Below the pieces are notes generated by a model. It was not told the DNA's origin. It worked only from the letters and a program-made list of their open reading frames with translations, and searched no databases. 64,000 bases of DNA from Bog-756 sp963813525 (GTDB lineage Bacteria > Actinomycetota > Acidimicrobiia > Acidimicrobiales > RAAP-2). The stretch lies in assembly GCA_963813525.1 (NCBI GenBank), contig CAWEZI010000005.1, positions 744,001 to 808,000 of the forward strand, in the 5' to 3' direction. Below are positions 33,870 through 41,234 of this stretch, piece by piece. A program made the translations under genes and the position numbers. Position 1 is the stretch's first letter, and each line of letters starts with the position of its first letter.

Positions 33870-34594
33870 GGGACTGTCTGCCCGAGGTAGTCGACGTAGT
33901 GCAGTCCGGGCTGGCCCCGCAGGCTGTCAATCACCTTGACAACGCCCGGGATGCTTTCCTCGATTGTGAGTCGAGCATCGGGTCCGCCCAGGTCAGTCCT
34001 GACCCAGCCCGGCGCCATGAGGATCAGGGTTCGTTGCTCGCCACGATGTCGGGCGTCGTAACTGCGCATGTAACTGTTGAGTGCCGCCTTGCTGCCACGG
34101 TAGACCTCGTGACCCCCGTTTGTGTTATTGGTGACACTGCCCTGCCCTGATGACATGACGCCGATGGTGCCTGTTGGCTCGACACAGTCCTGGAAGGTTT
34201 CGATGACCCGCATCGGGCTGAGGGCGTTGGTGACCATCACCTTGATGAACTCGTCGGTCGCGGTCTCCGCCACAGTGCCCTCCGGCTGGTTGGCCGTCCC
34301 GGCGTTGTGAAAGAGAAGGTCGAACACCCTGCCGCCCAAGCGGTCGTGCAGCCCGGCGATCTGGAAGGGGCTGGTCACGTCGAGCATTTCGATCTCCACC
34401 TGCGATGGGTGCCGTTCGGCCAGATCGTGAAGTGCCGTCCTACCGGTCTCGCGCACCGTGGCAGTGACATGCCAGCCGCCCTTGATCCATGCCTCGGCCA
34501 GTGCCAGGCCAAGCCCACGGGAGGCTCCAAAGAGAAGCACTCGTCCGGCGGCACTCTGGCCCTTAACTTCGCTTGGACTAATAGTTACTGTCAT
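33863..34594 (-). CDS. short-chain dehydrogenase/reductase (SDR)
   Basis: A 243-residue Rossmann protein. Nucleotide-binding motif GRVLLFGASRGLGLALAEAW, NAG motif FHNAGTANQP, catalytic Tyr-Lys as YRGSKAALNSYMRSY, with PGWVRTDLGG after it. Classical SDR length. ATG 34594 lies inside a palindrome and about seven bases after a -10 box, so translation is probably leaderless. Co-transcribed with the MarR gene. Substrate not predictable; the MarR coupling suggests metabolism of a toxic or aromatic compound. Confidence 0.9.
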   Translation of the reverse strand: MTVTISPSEVKGQSAAGRVLLFGASRGLGLALAEAWIKGGWHVTATVRETGRTALHDLAERHPSQVEIEMLDVTSPFQIAGLHDRLGGRVFDLLFHNAGTANQPEGTVAETATDEFIKVMVTNALSPMRVIETFQDCVEPTGTIGVMSSGQGSVTNNTNGGHEVYRGSKAALNSYMRSYDARHRGEQRTLILMAPGWVRTDLGGPDARLTIEESIPGVVKVIDSLRGQPGLHYVDYLGQTVPW

Positions 34595-34631
34595 AGTAAC
34601 TATTATCTACAACGTAACTATCCTCGTCAAG
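34580..34631 (-). promoter_or_regulatory. near-consensus promoter with operator over the start codon
   Basis: The minus strand has TTGACG (34631-34626), a 17-base spacer, GATAAT (34608-34603), then AGTTACT and ATG. Arms AATAGTTACT (34580-34589) and AGTAACTATT (34595-34604) form a perfect 10-base inverted repeat with 5 central bases, centred on the start codon. An extra half-site GTAACTAT lies at 34614-34621 within the spacer. The layout predicts a leaderless mRNA and tight MarR autorepression. Confidence 0.75.
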
Positions 34632-34793
34632 ATGTAGATGATGCTCGGGTCCGAAGGTTGGTCCGTCGGCAACTGGCGCATACGCAACTCGTATGTGAAC
34701 GCGCCAGCGTGGGGCTCCGATCGGCGGGCGGTGACACACACGTCTCGGATTGACGACCACTACATACGCCGAATGGTGCCGAAGTGGACGCGA
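34605..34793. other. intergenic gap between convergent-side genes
   Basis: Apart from the SDR promoter at its left end, nothing recognisable is seen. No ribosome site or domain supports the short ORFs here. Confidence 0.4.
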
Positions 34794-37031
34794 TCAGTCG
34801 TTTCGGGCGACCTCGGGTCCCGTCATCCGGCTGAGGAGCGGGAACGTGGAGGCGATGATCGCCAGTGACGCAGCCAGTCCACCCAGGACGGTCGCCCAGT
34901 ATTCGATCCCGGGGATTCGAAAGGCAATGCCGACCTGGGAGTGGAGATAAAGGGCCGCCGACACCAAGCCGACCACGACGGACACGGCGGCGACAATGAG
35001 GAGTGGCAGCGCACTCTCAAGCGCCACGATCCGGCGCAAGACGCCGATGGGGACGCCAGTGAGCCTGAGCAAGCTGAACGGGCGCTTGCGCTCGCCCAAC
35101 CCGGCGGCGATGTTCACGGCAAGGCTGCAAGCGGCAATGATGAGGCTGGCCACGATGAGGACATCGGTCATGTCTTGAATCATTGCGAGGAGTCGCGCCG
35201 TCGATGGATCAAGCGCATCGATTGCGACCGGCACTCCCTGGAGGGGAAAGGCCCGTTCGAGCGTGGTCCGTACCCGCTCGAGCGAGCCAGACGTTCCGTC
35301 GGTGGCGACGACGATGGCATCAACGGGAAGACCCGCTGTTTTCGCCACTGACAGATGAGCGGAGGGCCAGACCGTCGTCGACGCGTGTGAGCTGTGGCCT
35401 AGGACATGGGAAAGGAAATAGCCGACACTCGCCACCGTCGCTCCCGGAGCGCATTTGCCCATGGCGGGCGTCCTCGCCAGTTGGTCGCACGAGACGAACC
35501 CGAACGATCTGTCGAAATCAGCTTGGGACGGGCTCTGGTGGACCACCGTCACTGCGCGCACTCCAGGCGTCGTACGAAGTTCGGCTGCCACATGAGCCGC
35601 GATGGAAGGCACTTGGGCGGCAGCCGGGCAGTCCGTCGTCGAGAAACTGCAGAACGGATCGGCGAGGGTGGAGCTTCCCGAGCCGCCTCCGCTGGGGCTG
35701 GCGGCGGCGGCATTGATAGAGCTGAGCGCCCCGATCAGCGCGCTGGCAATGAAGAGGGCGATCACGAGCCCGCTGATGAACCGGAAGGCCGCCTTGGGGT
35801 TGTCCAGCAGCCGGCGGCCGGCGATGAGCATGGCGGGGCGACTGGCTCGCTTCGTCATGAGCCGAGAACCGGCTGTGGTGAACCACGGTCCAGCGAGAAC
35901 GAGCCCCACCACTAGGAGCACGAAGCCCACGAGCAACTCGAGAAGCTGGCCGCCAATGGCGCCCGGCTTGCCGGCCGAGTCGAAGTACGCGAGCAGGGCG
36001 ATGCCGGCGAGCAGCGGGATGGTCCGCACGATCCCCGGTGGGCGCGACGACTCTCGCCGTTTCACACCGAACGGTGATCCCTGGACCCGGCGAAGTGCGA
36101 GGCGCGCCGACATCGCTGCGGCCAACGGAACGCCGATCACCACAACGATGGCGTTGATCCAGTGCAGCGAGAGGTCGCCTTGAGCGAGGGGCGCACCGGT
36201 GAACGGCACGTGGTAGAGCAGCGGCCGGAAGACGAAGAAGAGAGCGAAGCCGACTACGACGCCCGCGACCGCCGCCACTACGGCCTCTACGGCGGAAACC
36301 GCAGAAATCTGACGTGGCGTGGCTCCGACAAGACGCATGGCGGCAAAGCGCTCCTCTCGCCGTGCGGCCGAGAGCCGGCTCGCCGTCGCGATCAAGATCA
36401 GCACAGGCAGCAAGAGAGCAACGGCTCCTCCGGCCAGTATGAACTGCAGAACGGGTCCGCTCCCGATCGTGCTCTGGCAGGCGTAGCAGTTGGCCGATGT
36501 GCGTTGGATGGCGGCGATTTTGACCGCACCGGGGAGCAGCGAGAGCTGGTGCGCCGTGTGGCCGATGACGATGATCAACGAGTTCGGGGATGGCAGCGCA
36601 GCGGCACCGATGGTCCCAATCTGTCGAGCGGGATACCGGTCGCGCAGCTCATTTGCCGGCTCGGACCGAAGAAGGGTGGTGAGAGCAGGGGAGGCGTAGT
36701 ACTGTCCCGGCCCTGGCAGGTGCGTAATCCCTGGTGGGACCGGAGCGCTCGGTCCAGTGGCGGCCACGTCGACCCGGTCGATCTCCTGGTTGGCAAACTG
36801 ATCTGTGCTCGACAGCCACCACAGCTGGTTCGGTGCCGAGGTCGATCCTGACGCCTGCGCCGCGCTGTCGAGCCACGCACCACGATCGGTCTGGGCGTGT
36901 AGCCCGTTGACTCCGGCCAGGCAGAACAGCAGCAGGCCCACTCCGAGGGCGACGGCTGCCGCCGTGACGAGGACGCGCAGGGCGGCTTCGCGTCCGCTTC
37001 CGAGCGTCAGACGCAAGCCGAGCCGGATCAT
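34794..37031 (-). CDS. FtsX-like ABC transporter permease
   Basis: A 745-residue permease. N-terminal anchor VLVTAAAVALGVGLLLFCLA, an outer domain containing a CYAC motif, then a first FtsX bundle near 200-330 (ARREERFAAMRLVGATPRQI) and a second near 620-745 (GERKRPFSLLRLTGVPIGVL, with final helices VVVGLVSAALYL and LAASLAIIASTFPLLS). A Cys/Ser/Gly-rich outer loop lies in the middle. ATG 37031 overlaps the ATPase stop. It is the membrane part of a PadR-regulated exporter, probably for an antibiotic or lipid-like compound. Confidence 0.9.
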   Translation of the reverse strand: MIRLGLRLTLGSGREAALRVLVTAAAVALGVGLLLFCLAGVNGLHAQTDRGAWLDSAAQASGSTSAPNQLWWLSSTDQFANQEIDRVDVAATGPSAPVPPGITHLPGPGQYYASPALTTLLRSEPANELRDRYPARQIGTIGAAALPSPNSLIIVIGHTAHQLSLLPGAVKIAAIQRTSANCYACQSTIGSGPVLQFILAGGAVALLLPVLILIATASRLSAARREERFAAMRLVGATPRQISAVSAVEAVVAAVAGVVVGFALFFVFRPLLYHVPFTGAPLAQGDLSLHWINAIVVVIGVPLAAAMSARLALRRVQGSPFGVKRRESSRPPGIVRTIPLLAGIALLAYFDSAGKPGAIGGQLLELLVGFVLLVVGLVLAGPWFTTAGSRLMTKRASRPAMLIAGRRLLDNPKAAFRFISGLVIALFIASALIGALSSINAAAASPSGGGSGSSTLADPFCSFSTTDCPAAAQVPSIAAHVAAELRTTPGVRAVTVVHQSPSQADFDRSFGFVSCDQLARTPAMGKCAPGATVASVGYFLSHVLGHSSHASTTVWPSAHLSVAKTAGLPVDAIVVATDGTSGSLERVRTTLERAFPLQGVPVAIDALDPSTARLLAMIQDMTDVLIVASLIIAACSLAVNIAAGLGERKRPFSLLRLTGVPIGVLRRIVALESALPLLIVAAVSVVVGLVSAALYLHSQVGIAFRIPGIEYWATVLGGLAASLAIIASTFPLLSRMTGPEVARND

Positions 37032-37747
37032 CCGGCCATCGCCGCAGCGGAGGTGGCGACCCGCCCGTCGCGCACGATGACCTCGCGGTCGGCGTAGGCG
37101 GCGACACGGGGTTCGTGGGTAACGAGGATCACTGTCGATCCCTGTTCACGCGCAGCACGGGTCAAAAGGTCCATGACCAGCTCACCGCTCAACGAGTCGA
37201 GTGAACCAGTCGGTTCATCAGCGAACAGCACGTCTGGGTTGGCGACGAGGCCACGCGCCAAGGCCACCCGCTGGGATTGGCCACCGGACATCTCGCCGGT
37301 ACGGTGGTTTTCCAAACCCCCGAGGTCGAGACGTTCGAACCAGCTCCGCGCTTCGCGTAGCGCCTCATCGCGGTGCACACCGCCGAGCAGCAGCGGCAGC
37401 GCGACGTTCTCCTCGGCCGTGAGCTCCGGCACGAGCTGGCCGAACTGAAACACGAAACCGAACCGATCACGCCGCAGTTTCGAGCGCTCCGCCTCCCGCA
37501 TGGTGTCGACTCGCTGGCCACCGAAATGGACCTCGCCGGCGGTTGGAACAAGTATGCCGGCCAGGCAGTGGAGCAGGGTTGACTTGCCTGAGCCACTCGG
37601 CCCCATTACGGCGACGATCTCGTCTCCTTTCACCGAGAGGCCCGCACCACGAAGGGCCGGGGTTTCGCCGAACGAGAGCACAAGATCGCGCCCTTCGAGG
37701 ATGGTTCCTCGAGCGACGACGGTGGAGGTTCCGTTCACCTGGTTCAT
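37028..37747 (-). CDS. MacB/LolD-type ABC transporter ATP-binding protein
   Basis: About 239 residues. Walker A GPSGSGKST at 49-57, Q-loop FQFGQLVPELTAEENV, signature MSGGQSQR, Walker B VLFADEPTGSLD, H-loop VTHEP. ATG 37747 overlaps the PadR stop by four bases and has AGAGGTGG upstream; longer frames to 37801 lie inside the PadR gene and are rejected. Its stop overlaps the permease ATG. Pairs with the FtsX permease to make a type VII ABC exporter. Confidence 0.92.
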   Translation of the reverse strand: MNQVNGTSTVVARGTILEGRDLVLSFGETPALRGAGLSVKGDEIVAVMGPSGSGKSTLLHCLAGILVPTAGEVHFGGQRVDTMREAERSKLRRDRFGFVFQFGQLVPELTAEENVALPLLLGGVHRDEALREARSWFERLDLGGLENHRTGEMSGGQSQRVALARGLVANPDVLFADEPTGSLDSLSGELVMDLLTRAAREQGSTVILVTHEPRVAAYADREVIVRDGRVATSAAAMAG

Positions 37748-38268
37748 ACCGCCACCTCTTTCGCCAGCACGGCGAGCCGAGCAGTCGTGAGGTCGATCCA
37801 ACGCAGATCAGCCTCGAGGTGGAAGAGCCCGTGGTCGGCCAGAAGAGCGTCGACGACCCCGCCCTTCCGTTTGAGCTCGGTTAGTTCGCGCATCCGAGTC
37901 AGGTGTGCGGACCGTTGGAGATCGAGATACTTCTCTGCCGGACGGCCGAGCATGAGGGTGAGCACGACTTTCACAAAGAGGTCGGTCTGGAGGTGGGGCT
38001 CGGCGGGGATCGGTTCGGCGAGCCATGCCTCAACCTCGTCTTTACCGGATTCGGTGATTGTGTAGCGCTTGCGATCTGGACCGGCTCCCGACTCAGCATC
38101 GCCGACCATCGCCTTTCCATCACGAGCAAGTCGGCCGAGGGTCGCGTACACCTGGCCGAACGGCAGCGGCCTGCCGCGACCGAAATAGGTGTCGTAGTCG
38201 CGCTTCAGGTCATAGCCGTGGCTTGGTTCGCGATCGAGAAGTCCGAGAAGGGCCATAGGTACGCTCAT
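37744..38268 (-). CDS. PadR-family repressor of the ABC exporter operon
   Basis: A 174-residue regulator. Winged helix: ALLGLLDREPSHGYDLKRDY, PFGQVYATLGRLARDGKAMV, wing RKRYTITESGKDEVEAWL. A C-terminal helical dimerisation domain follows, matching the PadR subfamily 2 Vir_act_alpha_C arrangement. First gene of a three-gene operon with ATGA overlaps throughout. Two palindromes sit directly upstream of its start. PadR proteins usually lose DNA binding on contact with the drug their operon exports. Confidence 0.92.
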   Translation of the reverse strand: MSVPMALLGLLDREPSHGYDLKRDYDTYFGRGRPLPFGQVYATLGRLARDGKAMVGDAESGAGPDRKRYTITESGKDEVEAWLAEPIPAEPHLQTDLFVKVVLTLMLGRPAEKYLDLQRSAHLTRMRELTELKRKGGVVDALLADHGLFHLEADLRWIDLTTARLAVLAKEVAV

Positions 38269-38292
38269 CTCTCAGAGACTACTCTCAGAGTA
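38268..38292 (-). promoter_or_regulatory. tandem PadR operators
   Basis: Two related palindromes, TACTCT-C-AGAGTA (38280-38292) and TCTCT-C-AGAGA (38268-38278), in direct succession with a 12-base period, abutting the PadR start codon. Autoregulatory position. Confidence 0.6.
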
Positions 38293-38366
38293 TACGTTCA
38301 GTCAATAGCTCCATTGGGAGGCTCTTCACAGATGACGGTGAAGCTGGAGGCGTTGGCGTGCGATGG

Positions 38367-39368
38367 TCAGAGGAACGCCACGCGGGTCACTTCCTGCTTG
38401 CCTTGGGCGAAACCGGCACGGGCGGCGGGGATGCGGGTTGCCGGATCCATTTGGTTCGTGCCCATTGCGGCTCGGGAATCGGCGTCCGGTGTGATCACCT
38501 CGACGCGGCTGCCCTGCCTGCGCAGGGTCTCGACCTGGCTCGCCAGGTCCGTGCCCCACTCCGGTGGTCTGCGCAGGCCCTCGAACTGGCCTTCCGAAGG
38601 TGTCTCGCGCCGTCCACCCAGCGGCGAGAGCACCACGACGTTCGCATAGCCAGAGGCAAGGTCGGCGTTATCGGGAGAGCGCACGCCACCGTCGATGTAG
38701 CGAGCGCCATTGATGCACTGGGTGGGGGCTAGACCGGGCAGCGCGGTGCTGGCGGTGACCGCGTCCACCAGGTCGACGCCGGAATGGCGGTCGAACGCAG
38801 CCAGCTCGCCCGTATGAGCGTTGATGGCCACCACGATCATCGGCCTGTCCGGCCACTCAGCGCGAGACAACCGGGCGGCGACTGTTGCGCGCCGCTGTCC
38901 CGCCCCAGGTCCGAGTATGGAATCGCTCTCCAACCCAAACGCGCCCATCGCACGTTGTAGATCGGCTGCCGATGTCGCGGCGGCGCCGATGGCCCTCATC
39001 CGCTCGAACACTGTGGCCATCGGCAGGGACGGCGGGCGTTCCCGGTTCTGTCCGCCCGGTTGAACCGGCTGGGACAGCACCGAGGCCAACAGTTCGGCCG
39101 GCGGTGTACCACTACGCACCTGCGCTGCCGCGGTGGCCCCGGCAGAGGTGCCAACCACCAAATCGGCGGCCTCTGTCGTATCGAGACCAGCTTCGGCTAG
39201 GCCTGCGATGACGCCGATCTCCCACGCATTTCCGGCAGCCCCACCACCACCGAGAACTAGAGCAGCGTTGTGAACCACCAGCGGGTCCGACGTACGTCGT
39301 ACCGAGTCAAGCGTGAAGGATTGGGCTTTGCCCCCGGTCGACGGGAGCGATTCGTGAAATTGCGACAT
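38367..39368 (-). CDS. patatin-like phospholipase (copy 1)
   Basis: A 333-residue patatin-domain protein. Oxyanion glycine loop LVLGGGGAAGNAWEIGVIAG, nucleophile in GTSAGA (GxSxG), and dyad Asp in YIDGGVRSPDNADL. The C-terminal 60 residues include LASQVETLRRQGSRVEVITP. All catalytic elements are present, so an active cytoplasmic acyl-hydrolase acting on lipids is expected. A second, distantly related patatin gene lies divergently about 600 bases away. ATG start 39368; the ribosome site GGGACC is weak. Confidence 0.9.
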   Translation of the reverse strand: MSQFHESLPSTGGKAQSFTLDSVRRTSDPLVVHNAALVLGGGGAAGNAWEIGVIAGLAEAGLDTTEAADLVVGTSAGATAAAQVRSGTPPAELLASVLSQPVQPGGQNRERPPSLPMATVFERMRAIGAAATSAADLQRAMGAFGLESDSILGPGAGQRRATVAARLSRAEWPDRPMIVVAINAHTGELAAFDRHSGVDLVDAVTASTALPGLAPTQCINGARYIDGGVRSPDNADLASGYANVVVLSPLGGRRETPSEGQFEGLRRPPEWGTDLASQVETLRRQGSRVEVITPDADSRAAMGTNQMDPATRIPAARAGFAQGKQEVTRVAFL

Positions 39369-39978
39369 GTCTTGGTCCCTTTCAGGGCATCCGAGATGCG
39401 GGCACCCAAGGACCGATGACGACGAAGCTCTAGAGGCTCCAGCGCGAAGGGGCGAGCGCCCGACAGTGAACGAAGAGAATCGGACTCACCTCCTTAGACA
39501 GTGCGCTGCATCAGCGCTCTTGAACGAACTCCGTTTCAAAGTAGTCGGGCAAGGGGCTCCGCAGCAAACGACGAAGCAGTTGTGGCCGCGATGCGGGTTG
39601 AGGGTGAGCTGTCAGGTTTCCCCACCAAACGCATAATCTGCTTCCATCAACACGCAACACTTCGACGGAGAACAGAACCATGAACATCGAGCAAACTTTG
39701 GCTATGCCAGCTTCGGCGGCGCATTTACGAGCTCGCCTGGTATACGCATATGAAGTGGGTCCGCTCTCGGGTCATTCGTCGCGGCGATGTGGTGCTGGTG
39801 GTCTGCCACGGTTGGAACGAAGAAGCGGTGTGGGGCGAGGAGTTGGCAATGGAGGAGAGTTGGGCTCGGCGTTGGGGATAGCGTCTTCTGGTGGCATCGT
39901 TGATGTCGACTTGCCAATGACTTTGAAAGCTCAGGAGATTTGCAAGAGGGGGGACCGTTTCGTGCTCGCGGGAGTGGC
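39369..39978. other. 610-base gap between divergent patatin genes
   Basis: No gene is firmly supported. On the plus strand at about 39723-39881 a frame reads IYELAWYTHMKWVRSRVIRR, GDVVLVVCHGWNEEAVWGEE and ends at a TAG. It looks protein-like but has no recognised domain and no ribosome site, and may be the remnant of a lost gene. Confidence 0.4.
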
Positions 39979-40866
39979 ATGAGCGGTGCCATGGATGCCT
40001 CAGACTCGATTTTGGGACTCCCGCATCCAGTGGGCTTCGTCCTCGGAGGAGGTGGCAGCCTCGGGGCCGTTCAGGTCGGCATGCTTCAAGCTCTGATGGA
40101 GCAGCGCGTAACGCCGGATCTCGTCATCGGAACATCCGTTGGTTCGCTCAACGGCGCGGTGATTGCATCCAACCCCACGAGCGCAGCAAGCCGTTTGTCG
40201 CATGCGTGGGTACGGATCACCCGCCACCAGGTCTTTCCCGGTGGGCTACTCACTCAAGCGCGGACGCTCCAGCGATCGAGGAATCATCTGTTTCCGAATA
40301 CAGGCCTGGCCAGCCTGGTGGCGGATCTGCTCGGTGCGTCGACCGTGTTCGATGATCTCGCTCTTCCCTTTTCTGCCGTCACGACGGATGTTGCTACGGC
40401 CAAGCCCTACACGCTTGATGCTGGTCTACTCCTGCCTGCCTTGCTGGCGAGCGCGGCCATTCCAGGCATATTCCCTCCCGTTGACCATGATGGTCGGCGC
40501 CTCTGCGATGGCGGTCTCGTGGCCAACGTCCCCCTCTGGCAAGCTGTGGCCACTGGGGCGCGGTCGCTGGTTGTCCTCGACTGCACGTTTCCGGGCCACC
40601 TGCTGCCCCCGCCGGATTCGCTTGCCGAAACGCTTCTCTATACGGCGATGGTGACCATGCGCTCCCAGGCCGTGCTCGAAGCGCCTGTCGTTGGCGACCG
40701 TATCCCTGTCGTCTATCTTCCCGGACCCGCAGCCTGCCGGTGCTCACCGTTCAACTTCAATTTTACCGAAGTCCTGATCGAAGGCGCCTACGAAGCAACT
40801 CGCTCTTTCCTCAAGCACCTACACGTGGATGGTCCGGGCCTCTATGGCTCCCCCTCGGGACAGTGA
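39979..40866 (+). CDS. patatin-like phospholipase (copy 2)
   Basis: A 295-residue patatin-domain protein. Glycine loop VGFVLGGGGSLGAVQVGMLQ, nucleophile Ser in IGTSVGSLNGAV, dyad Asp in RRLCDGGLVANVPL. The C-terminal region has a FNFNFTEVLIEGAYEATRSF segment usual in the RssA-like branch. ATG 39979 is chosen over upstream in-frame codons because GGGAG lies just before it. Likely cytoplasmic or membrane-associated esterase/phospholipase. It is more similar in layout to bacterial RssA-type proteins than to copy 1. Confidence 0.9.
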   Translation: MSGAMDASDSILGLPHPVGFVLGGGGSLGAVQVGMLQALMEQRVTPDLVIGTSVGSLNGAVIASNPTSAASRLSHAWVRITRHQVFPGGLLTQARTLQRSRNHLFPNTGLASLVADLLGASTVFDDLALPFSAVTTDVATAKPYTLDAGLLLPALLASAAIPGIFPPVDHDGRRLCDGGLVANVPLWQAVATGARSLVVLDCTFPGHLLPPPDSLAETLLYTAMVTMRSQAVLEAPVVGDRIPVVYLPGPAACRCSPFNFNFTEVLIEGAYEATRSFLKHLHVDGPGLYGSPSGQ

Positions 40867-41198
40867 CTTCATCGTGGAAGATGCTTTTTGGGATCAAGGG
40901 TGGCGTCGACACCGCCCAGGCACACCTGCTGCTGCGCCACGCGATCCTTTAGGTCACTCGTCGGCACCAAGTCGTTACGGCCGATACCGCAGGCCACAAA
41001 AGACCGGTTCGTCTGCATCCAAGGCTTCGGCCAGCTCACCGCATTGGTCGTCGAGGCGGTTGGCACATGCGGGGTCGGACTCTCCCTGTTTGCGCAACGA
41101 ACGGCGTCGAGGATCATGGAAGTGAGACGAGTCACCGAGTAGCGAATGATCCGATTGGCCCAGTGTGCAGGGAGGAGAGCAGCGCTTGGTCTGAGGAA
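40867..41198. other. intergenic region before the helicase gene
   Basis: Nothing recognisable besides the LexA-type palindrome at its right end. Overlapping ORFs on both strands share no known domain. Confidence 0.4.
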
Positions 41199-41214
41199 AC
41201 GAACATATGTTCGT
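41199..41214. promoter_or_regulatory. perfect LexA (SOS) box
   Basis: ACGAACATATGTTCGT is a perfect 16-base palindrome fitting the actinobacterial/Gram-positive LexA box CGAAC-N4-GTTCG. It ends 20 bases before the helicase start. A TAAAGT -10-like box at 41224-41229 lies between it and the GTG. Confidence 0.85.
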
Positions 41215-41234
41215 AACTCGGCTAAAGTAACCGT

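Noticed and set aside
39750..39881. 43-codon ORF (MKWVRSRVIRRGDVV...) between patatin genes
   Set aside because: Protein-like but without a ribosome site or homologous family known to me; reported only as part of the gap.
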